DNA of 64,000 nt from Streptomyces solicavernae (lineage in GTDB: Bacteria > Actinomycetota > Actinomycetes > Streptomycetales > Streptomycetaceae), in the NCBI RefSeq assembly GCF_029968095.1, contig NZ_JASCIR010000001.1, forward strand, positions 372,001 to 436,000. The letters run 5' to 3'. The position numbers were made by a program, and so were the translations under genes. Numbering within the stretch: position 1 is the first letter of the stretch; every line of letters starts with the position of its first letter. This document shows positions 26,484-34,864 of the stretch, one piece after another. The notes beneath the pieces were generated by a model. The model was not told the origin of the DNA and did not search any database. It saw only the letters and a list, made by a program, of their open reading frames with translations.

Positions 26484-27503
26484 ATGCCTATGCCGCCCGC
26501 CCGCCCGGTGTACCACCCAGCCGGGCACGACGCCGCCCTGCGCGCCGTCCTTGAGGACCTCAGGGCGGGCCGCTGGGTCTCCACCCGCACACTGCTCGCC
26601 GAGACGTCCGACTGGACGGTGTGGACGCAGCGCACCCAGATCCTCGCCGCGGCGGTGGCCGGTTCCGACGTCCTGGCGGCGTGGCGCGCGGAGGAGCCGC
26701 ACAGCGTCGTCCTGACCGTGCTGCACGCGCGCGTGGCCGTCGAACGGGCCCTGCGCGCCCACCGTTCCACCCACCAGCGCACCGCCGAGCTGTGGCGCGA
26801 GGCGGCCGCGGCCTGCCGGCACGCCTCGCAGGCCGCGCCCGAGGACCCGGTGCCGTGGATCGGCCTGCTCGCCCTGGCGCAGCTCGACGAGGGGCGGCGC
26901 CGGGAGGAGCATCGCGCGCCGGCGCCCGAGCCGATGCTGTTCGACGGCCCCTGGCAGCTGCTCGCGCAGGCCGACAAGCGGGACCCGGGCAACCGCGAGG
27001 CGTACCACCGGATGCTGCAGTTCGCGTACCGGCACCGGCCCGGCGCGTCGATGACGGCGGCCGTCAACTTCGTGCAGTGGGCGGCCTCTTCGGCCCCGGC
27101 CGGCTCCGCCCTGCACGTACTCCCCCTCTACGCGCGCGTGGAGCGCTACCGCCGCGAGGGCGGCCAGGAGCGCGCCCTCGACCTGCACTGGATCTCCGAG
27201 GAGGCGACGCGCGGCGCATTACGCGCGCTGCGCCTGTGGTTCGACCACGCCGCGCCCGACGCGCGGTCGCTGCTCGACCTCAACCACCTGGCGCACGCCC
27301 TGTGGGGCGCGCATCAGTTCCACGACGCGCTGCGGGTGTTCGACGCCCTCGACCCGTACTTCACGGTCGTCCCCTGGTCGTACCGCGGCACATCCCCCGG
27401 CTCGGCCGAGGCCGCCGCCGGCCTCTTCGCGCAGGCCCGGGACCGTTGCCGGGCCGCCGTCGGACGCCGCGCGCTCGGGGGTGGCGGCCGCGACGGCTCC
27501 TGA
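26484..27503 (+). CDS. hypothetical protein of TPR-like helical character (339 aa)
   Basis: ATG at 26484 or 26490 (MPMPP); AGAGGA at 26475-26480 spaces better with the second. The protein is all-helical and soluble, with blocks WVSTRTLLAETSDWTVWTQR, WIGLLALAQLDEGRRREEHR, GNREAYHRMLQFAYRHRPGA and LLDLNHLAHALWGAHQFHDA. Two-helix spacing and repeated Leu/Ala/Tyr positions suggest a TPR-like superhelix, and the architecture resembles DUF4034-like proteins, a low-confidence match. The gene lies 84 bases ahead of the APC permease and could share its mRNA. Confidence 0.75.
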   Translation: MPMPPARPVYHPAGHDAALRAVLEDLRAGRWVSTRTLLAETSDWTVWTQRTQILAAAVAGSDVLAAWRAEEPHSVVLTVLHARVAVERALRAHRSTHQRTAELWREAAAACRHASQAAPEDPVPWIGLLALAQLDEGRRREEHRAPAPEPMLFDGPWQLLAQADKRDPGNREAYHRMLQFAYRHRPGASMTAAVNFVQWAASSAPAGSALHVLPLYARVERYRREGGQERALDLHWISEEATRGALRALRLWFDHAAPDARSLLDLNHLAHALWGAHQFHDALRVFDALDPYFTVVPWSYRGTSPGSAEAAAGLFAQARDRCRAAVGRRALGGGGRDGS

Positions 27504-27587
27504 GACCCGCACCCACCGCCCCGATCCCCGCCCGGCCCCCCCACCTCACCCCCCCCACCTCACCCCTGTCCCCCAGGAGGTACGCGC

Positions 27588-29108
27588 GTGTCCCGCTCCA
27601 CCCTGTCGAACTCCGCACCGCCGCCACCGGTGCAGGACGAGGAAGCCCGGCTCAGGGAGCTCGGCTACCAGCCGGTCCTGGCCCGCCGCATGGGCGGCTT
27701 CGGCAACTTCGCGATCAGCTTCTCGGTGATCTCGATCCTGTCGGGCTGCATGACGCTGTACGGCTTCGGCCTCGGCACCGGCGGGCCCGCGGTGATGATG
27801 TGGGGCTGGGCGGGCGTCGGCCTGTTCGTGCTCTGCGTCGGCCTGGCGCTCGCCGAGGTGACCAGCGCGTACCCGACCTCGGGCGCGCTCTACTACATGG
27901 CGGACCGGCTCGGCGGGCGCCGCTGGGGCTGGTACACAGGCTGGCTGAATCTGCTCGGTCTGCTCGGCGCGATCGCGGGCATCGACTACGGCGCGGCGCT
28001 GTTCACGGGCGCGCTGCTCGACCTGCAGTTCGGCTTCCAGGCGACGCCGGGCTCCACCTTCGTGATCTTCCTGTGCATCCTGCTCCTGCACGCGCTGCTC
28101 AACCTGTTCAACGTCCGCCTGGTCAGCCTGCTCAACTCGATCAGCGTGTGGTGGCACGTGGCCGGTGTCGCGCTGATCGTCGGCGTGCTGATCATCGCCC
28201 CGGACAGCCACCGCACCCCGGGCGAGGTGTTCGGCCACTTCGTCAACGACACCGGCTGGTCCAACCCGCTGTACGTCGCGGCGATCGGTCTGCTGCTCGC
28301 CCAGTACACGTTCTCCGGGTACGACGCCTCCGCGCACCTGTCGGAGGAGACCTCCAACGCCTCGGTGTCGGCGGCGCGCGGCATCGTGCGCGCCATCTGG
28401 GCCTCCTGGATCGCCGGTTTCGTCCTCCTCGCCGGTCTCACCTTCGCCATCCAGGACTACGAGAAGACCGCGGCCGCCGACGTCCCGCCCGCCCAGATCA
28501 TGATCGACGCCGTGGGTACGACGGGGGCGACGGGCCTGCTCCTCGTGGTGATCGTGGCCCAGCTCTTCTGCGGCAACGCCGAGGTGGCCGCCGCGAGCCG
28601 CATGGTGTTCGCGTTCAGCCGGGACAAGGCGCTGCCGGGTTCGGCGCTGTGGCGCAGGGTCAGCCCGCGCACCCAGACGCCGGTGCCCGCGGTGTGGCTC
28701 TCCGTCGGCCTGGCCGCCCTGATCGCGGCGCCCTCCCTGTACTCGGCGACCGCGTACGGCGCCGTCACGGCCATCAACGTCATCGGCATCACGCCCGCGT
28801 ACGCCATCCCGATCTTCCTGCGGCTGCGCGCGGGCGACCGGTTCACGCCGGGGCCGTGGAACTTGGGCCGGTGGAGCAGGCCGGTCGGCTGGACCGCGGT
28901 GATCTGGGTGGGCTTCGTGACCGTCCTGTTCTGCCTGCCGCAGTCCGCGCCGGTGACGGCCGACTCGATGAACTACGCGTCCATCGCCCTCGCCGTCGTC
29001 CTGATCCTCGCCACGGCCTGGTGGTTCGCCGCCCGCCGCTCGTACAGCACGCCCTCGGCGTACGGCTCGGAGCGGGAGCGGGAGGAGATCGCGGAGGGCA
29101 TCGTCTGA
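27588..29108 (+). CDS. APC-family amino acid / GABA-type permease
   Basis: A 506-residue integral membrane protein with about twelve helices. It opens with LRELGYQPVLARRMGGFGNF and AISFSVISILSGCMTLYGFG, the signature of the GABA permease/BAT1 branch of the APC superfamily, and has the SGALYYMADRLGGRRWGWYT and EETSNASVSAARGIVRAIWA motifs. The GTG start at 27588 is preceded by CAGGAGG with good spacing. Amino acid, GABA or choline-type substrates are typical; none can be chosen from context. It ends in a charged cytoplasmic tail. Confidence 0.92.
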   Translation: MSRSTLSNSAPPPPVQDEEARLRELGYQPVLARRMGGFGNFAISFSVISILSGCMTLYGFGLGTGGPAVMMWGWAGVGLFVLCVGLALAEVTSAYPTSGALYYMADRLGGRRWGWYTGWLNLLGLLGAIAGIDYGAALFTGALLDLQFGFQATPGSTFVIFLCILLLHALLNLFNVRLVSLLNSISVWWHVAGVALIVGVLIIAPDSHRTPGEVFGHFVNDTGWSNPLYVAAIGLLLAQYTFSGYDASAHLSEETSNASVSAARGIVRAIWASWIAGFVLLAGLTFAIQDYEKTAAADVPPAQIMIDAVGTTGATGLLLVVIVAQLFCGNAEVAAASRMVFAFSRDKALPGSALWRRVSPRTQTPVPAVWLSVGLAALIAAPSLYSATAYGAVTAINVIGITPAYAIPIFLRLRAGDRFTPGPWNLGRWSRPVGWTAVIWVGFVTVLFCLPQSAPVTADSMNYASIALAVVLILATAWWFAARRSYSTPSAYGSEREREEIAEGIV

Positions 29109-29425
29109 CGCTCACTGGGAGGCCGTCGCCACCGCGGGCCTGGTGCTGCTGATCCACGGGCTGACCCGCATCGGCCGCCCGCAGCCCACCCCGGTCGCGG
29201 TGGCGGCGTTCGTCGGCAGCGATCTGGTTTCGTCCGGTCGTTCGCGAACCCCCGCGGCCACGGTCGGCCGCGCCTTCATGGACTCCTTCACCGGCATCTG
29301 CCCCGCCGCGCGCCCGGCAGCGGCACGGGGAACTGCGCGACCGGCCACGACGGCGGGGAAGGGGCGGGGAGGCGAGCAGACCGACGGCGCCCGAGTCGAC
29401 GGTGCGGGACCGGCGGGCGTGCGAG
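29109..29425. other. 317-base intergenic region with a dispersed Streptomyces repeat
   Basis: Contains GGCACGGGGAACTGCGCGAC followed by CGGCCACGACGG, a widespread Streptomyces intergenic element, at about 29322-29352. An open plus-strand reading with a hydrophobic start (AGLVLLIHGLTRIGR) exists but lacks a ribosome-binding site, so I do not call a gene. Confidence 0.6.
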
Positions 29426-30355
29426 CTACCCCAACTCCCCCGCATACGGCGGCTCCGCCCCCGCACGGGAGCAGGTGAGGGCCGCCGCCCTCGCCGCGTA
29501 CCCCAGCACGTCCCGCCACCGCTCCGCGTCGAGCCGTGCCCCCCGCGCCGCGAGGGCACCGTGCGAGTCGAGCCGGTGCAGCAGCGCCGCGTTGACCGTG
29601 TCGCCCGCGCCGATCGTGTCCACGACGTCCACCGGCACGCCGGGCACGTCGATCCGGGCGCCCTCGCGGGTCAGCGCCGTGAGCCCCGCGCCGCCGCGCG
29701 TGAGGACGACCGCCTCGGGACCGAGCGCCAGCCACTCCTTCGCGGCGGCCATCAGGTCGTCCGACCCGGCCAGCCAGACCGCGTCCTCCTCGGACAGCTT
29801 GAGCAGCGACACGTACGGCAGCCAGGAGCGGAACCGGTCCCGGTAGGCGTCCGGGTCGGCGATCAGGCCGGCCCGGATGTTCGGGTCGAGCGCCGTGAAC
29901 GTGCCCCGCTCCGACTCCCGCCGCATCAACTCCTCGTACGCGCTCGCCCCCGGCTCCAGAACCAGCGAACACGTCCCGAACGACACCGCGCGTGTGCCCG
30001 TCGGCAGCGCGCCGGGCAGTGCGAAGAGGCGGTCGGCGGCGCCCTCGACGTGGAAGCTGTAGGAGGCGGAGCCGTCCGCGGCGATGTGCGCGACGGCCAG
30101 GGTGCTCGGCTCGTCGCCGCGCTGCACCAGCGAGGTGTCGACCCCGTCGGCGGCGAGCCCGCCGAGCAGGGCCGTGCCGAAGTGGTCGGTGGACAGGCGC
30201 GAGCAGAACGCCGTGGGCGAGCCGAGCCGACCGAGCGCAACGGCCGTGTTGTACGGGCCGCCGCCCCGCTTGGGCAGCAGCGCGGGCAGTTCGTCCTCGG
30301 CGGCGGGCCCCGCGGGGACGAGGTCGATGAGTGCTTCGCCGGCGACGACGATCAT
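29426..30355 (-). CDS. PfkB-family sugar kinase (fructokinase-like)
   Basis: A 309-residue cytoplasmic kinase. ATG 30355 is followed by IVVAGEALIDLVPAG; the first PfkB signature region GGGPYNTAVALGRLGSPTAF and the second signature DTIGAGDTVNAALLHRL with the catalytic Asp are intact. VVLTRGGAGLTALTREG is the nucleotide-binding strand. Sequence style (GEALIDL) fits fructokinases better than ribokinases. It lies directly behind a LacI-family gene on the same strand, suggesting a small sugar-responsive operon. The frame stays open upstream through a 15-bp repeat tract, but the AAAGG site eight bases before ATG 30355 and homology support this start. Confidence 0.92.
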   Translation of the reverse strand: MIVVAGEALIDLVPAGPAAEDELPALLPKRGGGPYNTAVALGRLGSPTAFCSRLSTDHFGTALLGGLAADGVDTSLVQRGDEPSTLAVAHIAADGSASYSFHVEGAADRLFALPGALPTGTRAVSFGTCSLVLEPGASAYEELMRRESERGTFTALDPNIRAGLIADPDAYRDRFRSWLPYVSLLKLSEEDAVWLAGSDDLMAAAKEWLALGPEAVVLTRGGAGLTALTREGARIDVPGVPVDVVDTIGAGDTVNAALLHRLDSHGALAARGARLDAERWRDVLGYAARAAALTCSRAGAEPPYAGELG

Positions 30356-30367
30356 GGGCTGGCCTTT

Positions 30368-30412
30368 CTGGAGGGGGTACGGCTGGAGGGGGTACGGCTG
30401 GAGGGGGTACGG
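30368..30412. repeat. three 15-bp repeats just upstream of the PfkB kinase start
   Basis: Three exact copies of CTGGAGGGGGTACGG, ending 13 bases from the start codon on the minus strand. Variation in copy number would change the 5' untranslated leader or the spacing from the upstream gene. Confidence 0.8.
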
Positions 30413-30455
30413 GTCGTTCGGTGCAGGTGGTACGGGGCTCGCGCGCGGGTCGGCC

Positions 30456-31583
30456 TCACCCGCCGCCCGACTTTCGGCCACCCGGCTTTCGGCTACCCGG
30501 CTTTCGGCTACCCGGCTTTCGGCCACCCGGCTCGCGTCCGTCCGCGGCGCCATCGCCCGGCTCGCGTTCGTCCGCCGCGCGATCGCCCGGCTCGCAGCCG
30601 CACGACGCGCGGTGCACGAACGCGCACGGCAGCCGGACGGTGCGCGGCGCCCGTCCGGGCTCGGCGAGCCGGTCGACGAGCAGCCGCAGGGCGGTGGCGC
30701 CGATCTCGCGGCTTGGCTGGTCCACGACGGTCAGGCGGGGCTCGAACACGTCCGCCCAGGCGAAGTCGTCGAACCCGGCGAGCGCCATGTCGTCGGGCAC
30801 CCGCAGGCCCTCGGTGCGCAGGGCCCGCAGCGCGCCGAGCGTCATCGTGTTGTTGGCGGTGACCAGGGCGGTGGGCGGGCGGTCGAGCGCGAGCAGCCCG
30901 CGCGTGGCCCGCTCGGCGCCCTGCTCGCTGGACTCGCCGTCGACGACGAGCGCCGGGTCGTACGGCAGGCCCGCGCGGTCGAGGCCGGTGCGGTGGCCCG
31001 CGGTGCGCTCGGTGGTGGTCGAGAGGCCCGGGGCGCCGGCGACCAGGGCGATCCTGCGGTGGCCGGCCTCGGCGAGGTGGGCGACGAGGCGGGCGACCGG
31101 CTCCTCGTTCTCCGCGCACACCTGGTCGTGCCCTACGCCGGCGAGCCGGTCCACGAACACCGTGGGGAGCGCCGCGCGGCGCACGTAGTCGAGGAGCGCG
31201 CCGGGGCGTGCGGACGGGGCGACGATGAGCCCGTCGACGCGGCGCTCGTGCAGCAGCTGCACGGCCCGCAGTTCGTGCTCGGGGTCGTCGTGCGGGTCGG
31301 CGATCAGGAGGCTGTAGCCGTGCTCCAGGGCGCTCGACTCGACGCCCCGCAGGATGTCCGTGAAGTACGGATTGCTCGTGGCCGACACGGCGAGCCCGAT
31401 GGAGTGGGTGCGCGCGGTCACCAGGGAGCGGGCCAGCGTGTTGTGCGTGTAGCCGAGTTCGTCGATCGCGGCGTGGACCGCCGCGCGGGTGGCGGGCCGC
31501 ACCGGCCGGGTCTCGTTGACGACGTGCGACACCGTGGCCACGGACACGCCCGCGCGCCGCGCCACATCCACCATGGTCGCCAT
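30456..31583 (-). CDS. LacI-family transcription regulator
   Basis: A 375-residue repressor. The helix-turn-helix is complete (MVDVARRAGVSVATVSHVVN), followed by the effector domain (HSIGLAVSATSNPYFTDILR; ALVTANNTMTLGALRALRTE; PDDMALAGFDDFAWADVFEP). The conserved core ends near residue 335 (FVHRASCGCEPG); the last 40 residues are Gly/Arg/Lys/Pro repeats encoded by 15-bp DNA units. It begins at ATG 31583, 79 bases from the inverted-repeat operator at 31662, which it probably uses for autorepression, and it should also control the PfkB kinase behind it. Confidence 0.92.
   Translation of the reverse strand: MATMVDVARRAGVSVATVSHVVNETRPVRPATRAAVHAAIDELGYTHNTLARSLVTARTHSIGLAVSATSNPYFTDILRGVESSALEHGYSLLIADPHDDPEHELRAVQLLHERRVDGLIVAPSARPGALLDYVRRAALPTVFVDRLAGVGHDQVCAENEEPVARLVAHLAEAGHRRIALVAGAPGLSTTTERTAGHRTGLDRAGLPYDPALVVDGESSEQGAERATRGLLALDRPPTALVTANNTMTLGALRALRTEGLRVPDDMALAGFDDFAWADVFEPRLTVVDQPSREIGATALRLLVDRLAEPGRAPRTVRLPCAFVHRASCGCEPGDRAADEREPGDGAADGREPGGRKPGSRKPGSRKPGGRKSGGG
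30466..30525. repeat. four 15-bp in-frame repeats at the LacI 3' end
   Basis: Four units of CCCGGCTTTCGGCTA type encode the R-K-P-G-S repeats of the regulator tail. One further degenerate unit follows. Confidence 0.75.
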
Positions 31584-31661
31584 CGCTCTCCCGGCCCCTT
31601 CCGTACGCGCGCTGCCCTTCCCGCGCTCCGACCGGGCCAGAACCTACCTCACGAACGACGT

Positions 31662-31691
31662 GACGTAAACGTTTGCGCAACCGTTTACGTC
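31662..31691. promoter_or_regulatory. 30-base inverted repeat, LacI double operator
   Basis: Arms GACGTAAACGTTTGC and GCAACCGTTTACGTC abut without a spacer and pair at 14 of 15 positions. Each arm contains a LacI-type core (AAACGTTT, AACCGTTT), so the element can be read as two overlapping sites. It lies upstream of the regulator at 31583. Confidence 0.75.
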
Positions 31692-32356
31692 TCCGCGACA
31701 CAGTCACGGTGCCGCTGGGCGGCACGGGCACGATCCGGCACGTGGTCAACGACCGGGGCAGGCCGTCGGACCCGTCGTCCCAGGCGGCCAACCTGGTCGC
31801 TCATCCGCAGCGCGACGCACGGCGACGTACGGGCCGACGGCGCGGGCCGACGGCGCGGGCGATTTCGAGCCGACGGAGTTCCCGGCGACGTTGATGCGCG
31901 CGGTCTGGACGTACGCAGCGGCCTGGACGTACGCAGCGGCCTGAACAAGGCGACCAGGACGCGCCACACCCCATAGCACTCCACCGCACAGCACCGCACA
32001 GGACACCACAGGTCACCACAGCACCGCACAGGATTCCCCCGGATCGCCCGCAAGCCGCCCGGCCTGTGACGTACCGCACGGGACGTATGGAGTGTGGCGT
32101 ACGCCGCAAGGGCAGCGGGCGGGGCGGGCGACCGGGGTGATCTGCGTCATGGGGAACGGCGCATTCCGGCCAAGATCGGGTGCGTTGAGGGATGTCCTGT
32201 CCCGGAATGGGGCCATGTTTCCGTCCCCGCCTGTGACGATTTGGTGACAAGGAGTTTGATCGACCCCCCTGCCAACCCGGGAAATGAGCTCGTAGACTCA
32301 CTCCTCGCTGTCGCCAGGCAGCACGAAACAAGTCCCCGAGGGAAAGAGGCTTCACG
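31692..32356. other. 665-base region without a clear gene
   Basis: Contains an 18-bp direct duplication (31905-31922 and 31923-31940) and two copies of CAGCACCGCACAGGA around 31988 and 32018. Base composition is less GC-biased by codon position than in neighbouring genes and no reading frame has a credible start and domain. The last 120 bases are AT-richer and probably carry the promoter of the small gene at 32357. Confidence 0.55.
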
Positions 32357-32512
32357 GTGAGCCCCGCTGACAGTGCCGAAGCTCCGATCTACGCCGACCT
32401 GGTGGAAGAGCGGGGAGACGTTCCTGCCGAGGTACGCGAAGCCGCCGAGGAAGCGCTCCGCGAAGCCGACCGCGTGCTCGACTTCAGCACCCTCGAAGTG
32501 ACCGCGGCCTAG
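32357..32512 (+). CDS. small acidic protein (51 aa)
   Basis: GTG at 32357 is preceded by AAGAGG at a spacing of about seven bases. The product is short, strongly acidic and helical (VPAEVREAAEEALREADRVL), and ends EVTAA before TAG. Codon use is normal for the genome and the upstream region is AT-richer like a promoter. No Cys or leader-like Gly-Gly motif suggests a peptide natural product. It may be a small regulatory or structural protein; I recognise no family. It converges with the methyltransferase, whose stop is five bases away. Confidence 0.6.
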   Translation: MSPADSAEAPIYADLVEERGDVPAEVREAAEEALREADRVLDFSTLEVTAA

Positions 32513-32517
32513 CCCGC

Positions 32518-33393
32518 CTACGGCCGGTCCTGGGACCCGCACTGCCCAGTGGCCGAATCCCGTCTGCGGGCCAGCAGATACGCCTGCGGCGCGCTCTCGT
32601 CCGCTTCGGCCCGGCGCACCATCCGCGTCCACGGCTCGAACCCGGACCCGCGCAGCAGCGACTCGATCTCGTCGGGATCGCGGCGGTGGAAGTCCAGGGA
32701 CACCGGGTGCCCCCACGCGTCCGCCACTCGCAGCGGCTCCTCGCCGACCTGGAAGGCGAGCAGCAGCAGCCCGTCCGGCGCGAGCACCCGCCGGAACTCG
32801 GCGAACGCGTCCGGGAGCCGGTGCGGCGGCATATGGATGATCGAGTACCACGCGGCGAGGCCGGTGAGCCCTCCGTCCGGCAGGTCCAGGTCGAACAGCG
32901 AACCCTCGGTGAACCGGATCCCCGGGTACGCCCGACGCGCCTGCGCCAGCATCCCCGGCGACAGATCCACGCCGGACACATCGAGGCCGAGGCCGTCCAG
33001 ATGAGCCGTCACCCGGCCCTCCCCGCACCCCGCCTCGACAACCGGCCCACCCCCGCCGGTCCGCACCAGCTCGGCGAAGAGCGAGAGCACCGCCCTGTCG
33101 TACGGGTTCGAGCCGAGGGAATCGCCGTACCGGGAGGCGTAGTCGGCGGCGATCGTGTCGTAGAAGACGCGCGTCGACGTCAGGAAGTCGGAATCCGTCA
33201 TCAGGCCGGAATCCGTCATCAGGCCGGAATCCGTCATCAGGCCGGAGTCCGTCATCAGGCCGGAGTCCGTCATCAGGCCGGAGTCCGTCATCAGGCCGGA
33301 GTCCGTCATCAGGCCGGAGTCCGTCATCAGGCCGGAGTCCGTCATGAGGCCGGACTCAGTGAGCTCGGACTCAGTGCGGTGGGAATCAGTCAT
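32518..33393 (-). CDS. class I SAM-dependent methyltransferase with repetitive N-terminus
   Basis: A methyltransferase of about 291 residues. The core has motif I VVEAGCGEGRVTAHLDGLGL, VSGVDLSPGMLAQARRAYPG, motif II LTGLAAWYSIIHMPPHRLPD and DGLLLLAFQVGEE. Homologues start near DFLTSTRVFYDTIAADYASR. Ahead of this the gene has nine tandem copies of the hexapeptide G-L-M-T-D-S, each from an 18-bp unit that includes an in-frame ATG. Thus ten or more start codons (33393 outermost; the innermost at about 33201) give the same enzyme with N-tails of different length. None has a strong ribosome-binding site. Substrate unknown. Confidence 0.88.
   Translation of the reverse strand: MTDSHRTESELTESGLMTDSGLMTDSGLMTDSGLMTDSGLMTDSGLMTDSGLMTDSGLMTDSGLMTDSDFLTSTRVFYDTIAADYASRYGDSLGSNPYDRAVLSLFAELVRTGGGGPVVEAGCGEGRVTAHLDGLGLDVSGVDLSPGMLAQARRAYPGIRFTEGSLFDLDLPDGGLTGLAAWYSIIHMPPHRLPDAFAEFRRVLAPDGLLLLAFQVGEEPLRVADAWGHPVSLDFHRRDPDEIESLLRGSGFEPWTRMVRRAEADESAPQAYLLARRRDSATGQCGSQDRP
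33190..33351. repeat. nine-copy 18-bp tandem repeat carrying a start codon
   Basis: Units GGAATCCGTCATCAGGCC (first three) and GGAGTCCGTCATCAGGCC (next six, the last with one change), exactly 18 bases each, continue as degenerate copies to about 33400. On the minus strand each encodes G-L-M-T-D-S with an ATG. The two sequence versions are in blocks, as expected from slippage or unequal exchange. Confidence 0.92.
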
Positions 33394-33478
33394 GAGGCCG
33401 GACTGTAGTCGCCACCACTGACACTCGCCCCTGCCCGCTCGACGAGCCAACCAGCCCGCCCGCGCGGGCCGTTGAACC

Positions 33479-33889
33479 TCACCCCAGCGGCACGCTCGCG
33501 CAGATCCGCTTGCCGCCCGCGCGCTGCTCCACGGTCACGGCACGGCTCAGCGCGTGCACGATCTCCAGGCCGTGCCGGGACGGGCGCAGCGCGTCCGGCG
33601 CCGCCATCACCGGAAGCGCCGGTTCCGTGTCCCAGACGGTGATCTCCAGGGCGTCCGCGGCCAGTTCGAGCTCCAGGACACAGGGCCCCGAGGCGTGCTT
33701 GACGACGTTCGTGACCAGTTCCGTGACCACGAGCAGCGCGGCACCCAGCGCCTCCGCCGGCACGGTGAACGCGGCGCTCGCACGCAGCTGGGCGACGAAC
33801 TCCGACACCAGGTTCCTGGCGTGTACGGCGCTGTCCGTGCGGCCCTCGAAAGCCGCACCCGCGTAAGTGCTGCTGCAGCCGGTCGGCAT
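33479..33889 (-). CDS. ATP-binding anti-sigma-factor-like protein (HATPase_c)
   Basis: A 136-residue stand-alone GHKL ATPase of the RsbW/SpoIIAB-like type common in Streptomyces. The N box is visible (LLVVTELVTNVVKHASG) and the G1 box is DxxPALPVMAA..RPSRHGLEIVHALS. It has no sensor domain or DNA-binding domain. Such proteins bind anti-sigma antagonists or sigma factors, but neither is encoded next to it. ATG 33889; the AT-richer 435-base region upstream separates it from the divergent zinc-ribbon gene. Confidence 0.86.
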   Translation of the reverse strand: MPTGCSSTYAGAAFEGRTDSAVHARNLVSEFVAQLRASAAFTVPAEALGAALLVVTELVTNVVKHASGPCVLELELAADALEITVWDTEPALPVMAAPDALRPSRHGLEIVHALSRAVTVEQRAGGKRICASVPLG

Positions 33890-34323
33890 GGTCGCGACCC
33901 TCTCCTGGTGCTCGTTCTGTCGTGCTCCCCGCCCTCACGATGTCGGCGGGAACGGTGCCGTAGGTCTCATGAACTTCTCATGTACTTCTCACCTGGGGCG
34001 CGGATACCCGCCGACTGCCGCCGCATGCCTGCATCGGTCATCTGAATCGCAGCTCACAGTGGACGACCCCGGCGGCGGGCAGTTGGTGAAGTGTGGTGGG
34101 CGGGGCTGCTGGGCGCTCGGCTCCCGCGACGATCACCGGGCCGCTGACCTCGACCACCCTCTGCCCACTGCCCACTGGCCACTGCGCACTGCGCACTGCG
34201 CACGGCCCGACGGTGGCACGACTCTGCTCCGGCGGCCGCTGCCGTACCCACGTACGATGACCGCACAAGCCGTCGCCCCTGGCAGGCGGGCGGCGGGCGA
34301 CCGGGACCGGGAGGGGCTGCGGC
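33890..34323. other. 434-base divergent intergenic region
   Basis: Includes an AT-richer stretch (33960-34060) likely to hold promoters and the 7-bp repeat tract at 34161-34202. No coding or RNA gene is recognisable. Confidence 0.55.
34161..34202. repeat. six 7-bp tandem units CTGCCCA/CTGCGCA
   Basis: Two copies of CTGCCCA, one CTGGCCA and three CTGCGCA in direct succession, 120 bases upstream of the zinc-ribbon gene. Confidence 0.8.
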
Positions 34324-34668
34324 GTGATCATCTTCGGCACGAAGAGCTATCTGTACCAGCTGGCCATCGTCACGCTGGTGTGCGGCAACTGCGGTAATCC
34401 CGCGGCGCATTCACTGCGTAAGAAGGTCACGAAGTTCTCGCTGTTCTTCGTGCCGCTGTTCCCGATCGCCACCTCGTACCAGACCCAGTGCACGTTCTGC
34501 GGAACCGAGCACAAGGTGCCGAAGGAGCAGGCGGACGGGCTGCTCGCGCACGGCGCCGGGAACCAGGGTGGCCACGGTGGCCACGGCCACGGCATTCAGG
34601 GTGCGCCCGGGCAGCAGCAGTCCGGCCCCGGCGGCGGCCCGTCGCACGGCAACAGCCCCTACACGTAA
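34324..34668 (+). CDS. zinc-ribbon membrane-associated protein
   Basis: A 114-residue protein, GTG 34324 with GGGAGGGG upstream. Two CxxC pairs (VCGNCGN near residue 20 and CTFCGTE near residue 57) can form a zinc ribbon; they flank a hydrophobic stretch (FSLFFVPLFPIATSYQ) that may contact the membrane. The C-terminal 40 residues are a Gly/His/Gln-rich disordered tail (GNQGGHGGHGHGIQGAPGQQ). Similar zinc_ribbon_15-type proteins are common in actinobacteria with no established function. Confidence 0.82.
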   Translation: MIIFGTKSYLYQLAIVTLVCGNCGNPAAHSLRKKVTKFSLFFVPLFPIATSYQTQCTFCGTEHKVPKEQADGLLAHGAGNQGGHGGHGHGIQGAPGQQQSGPGGGPSHGNSPYT

Positions 34669-34864
34669 GCGCGGACCGGGTTCGGCGCCATCGCCGACCG
34701 CCGGCCTCAGCCTGAATGGGGCACACCGTGCCCCTCCGGCGATCGGGTGACGCACCCGAGTGGCTTCGTGCGCCCCGTCGGGGCGGAGGGACATCGTCGA
34801 CGCGGGAGTCCGTCGCAGGCGGGCCCCGCGCCGATGTCGTCGATGCAGAGAGCCTGGTGTCCGC

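Noticed and set aside
29143..29478. Plus-strand small gene with hydrophobic N-terminus
   Set aside because: There is no ribosome-binding site, the frame runs through a known dispersed intergenic repeat and into the antisense of the PfkB gene.
32357..32512. Peptide natural-product (RiPP) precursor next to a methyltransferase
   Set aside because: The peptide has no Cys-, Thr- or Ser-rich core or leader motif, and the adjacent methyltransferase is convergent and of a general metabolic type; no cyclase, protease or transporter is present.
33190..33351. CRISPR array
   Set aside because: The nine units are contiguous 18-bp tandem copies without spacers, lie inside a gene, and no cas genes are present.
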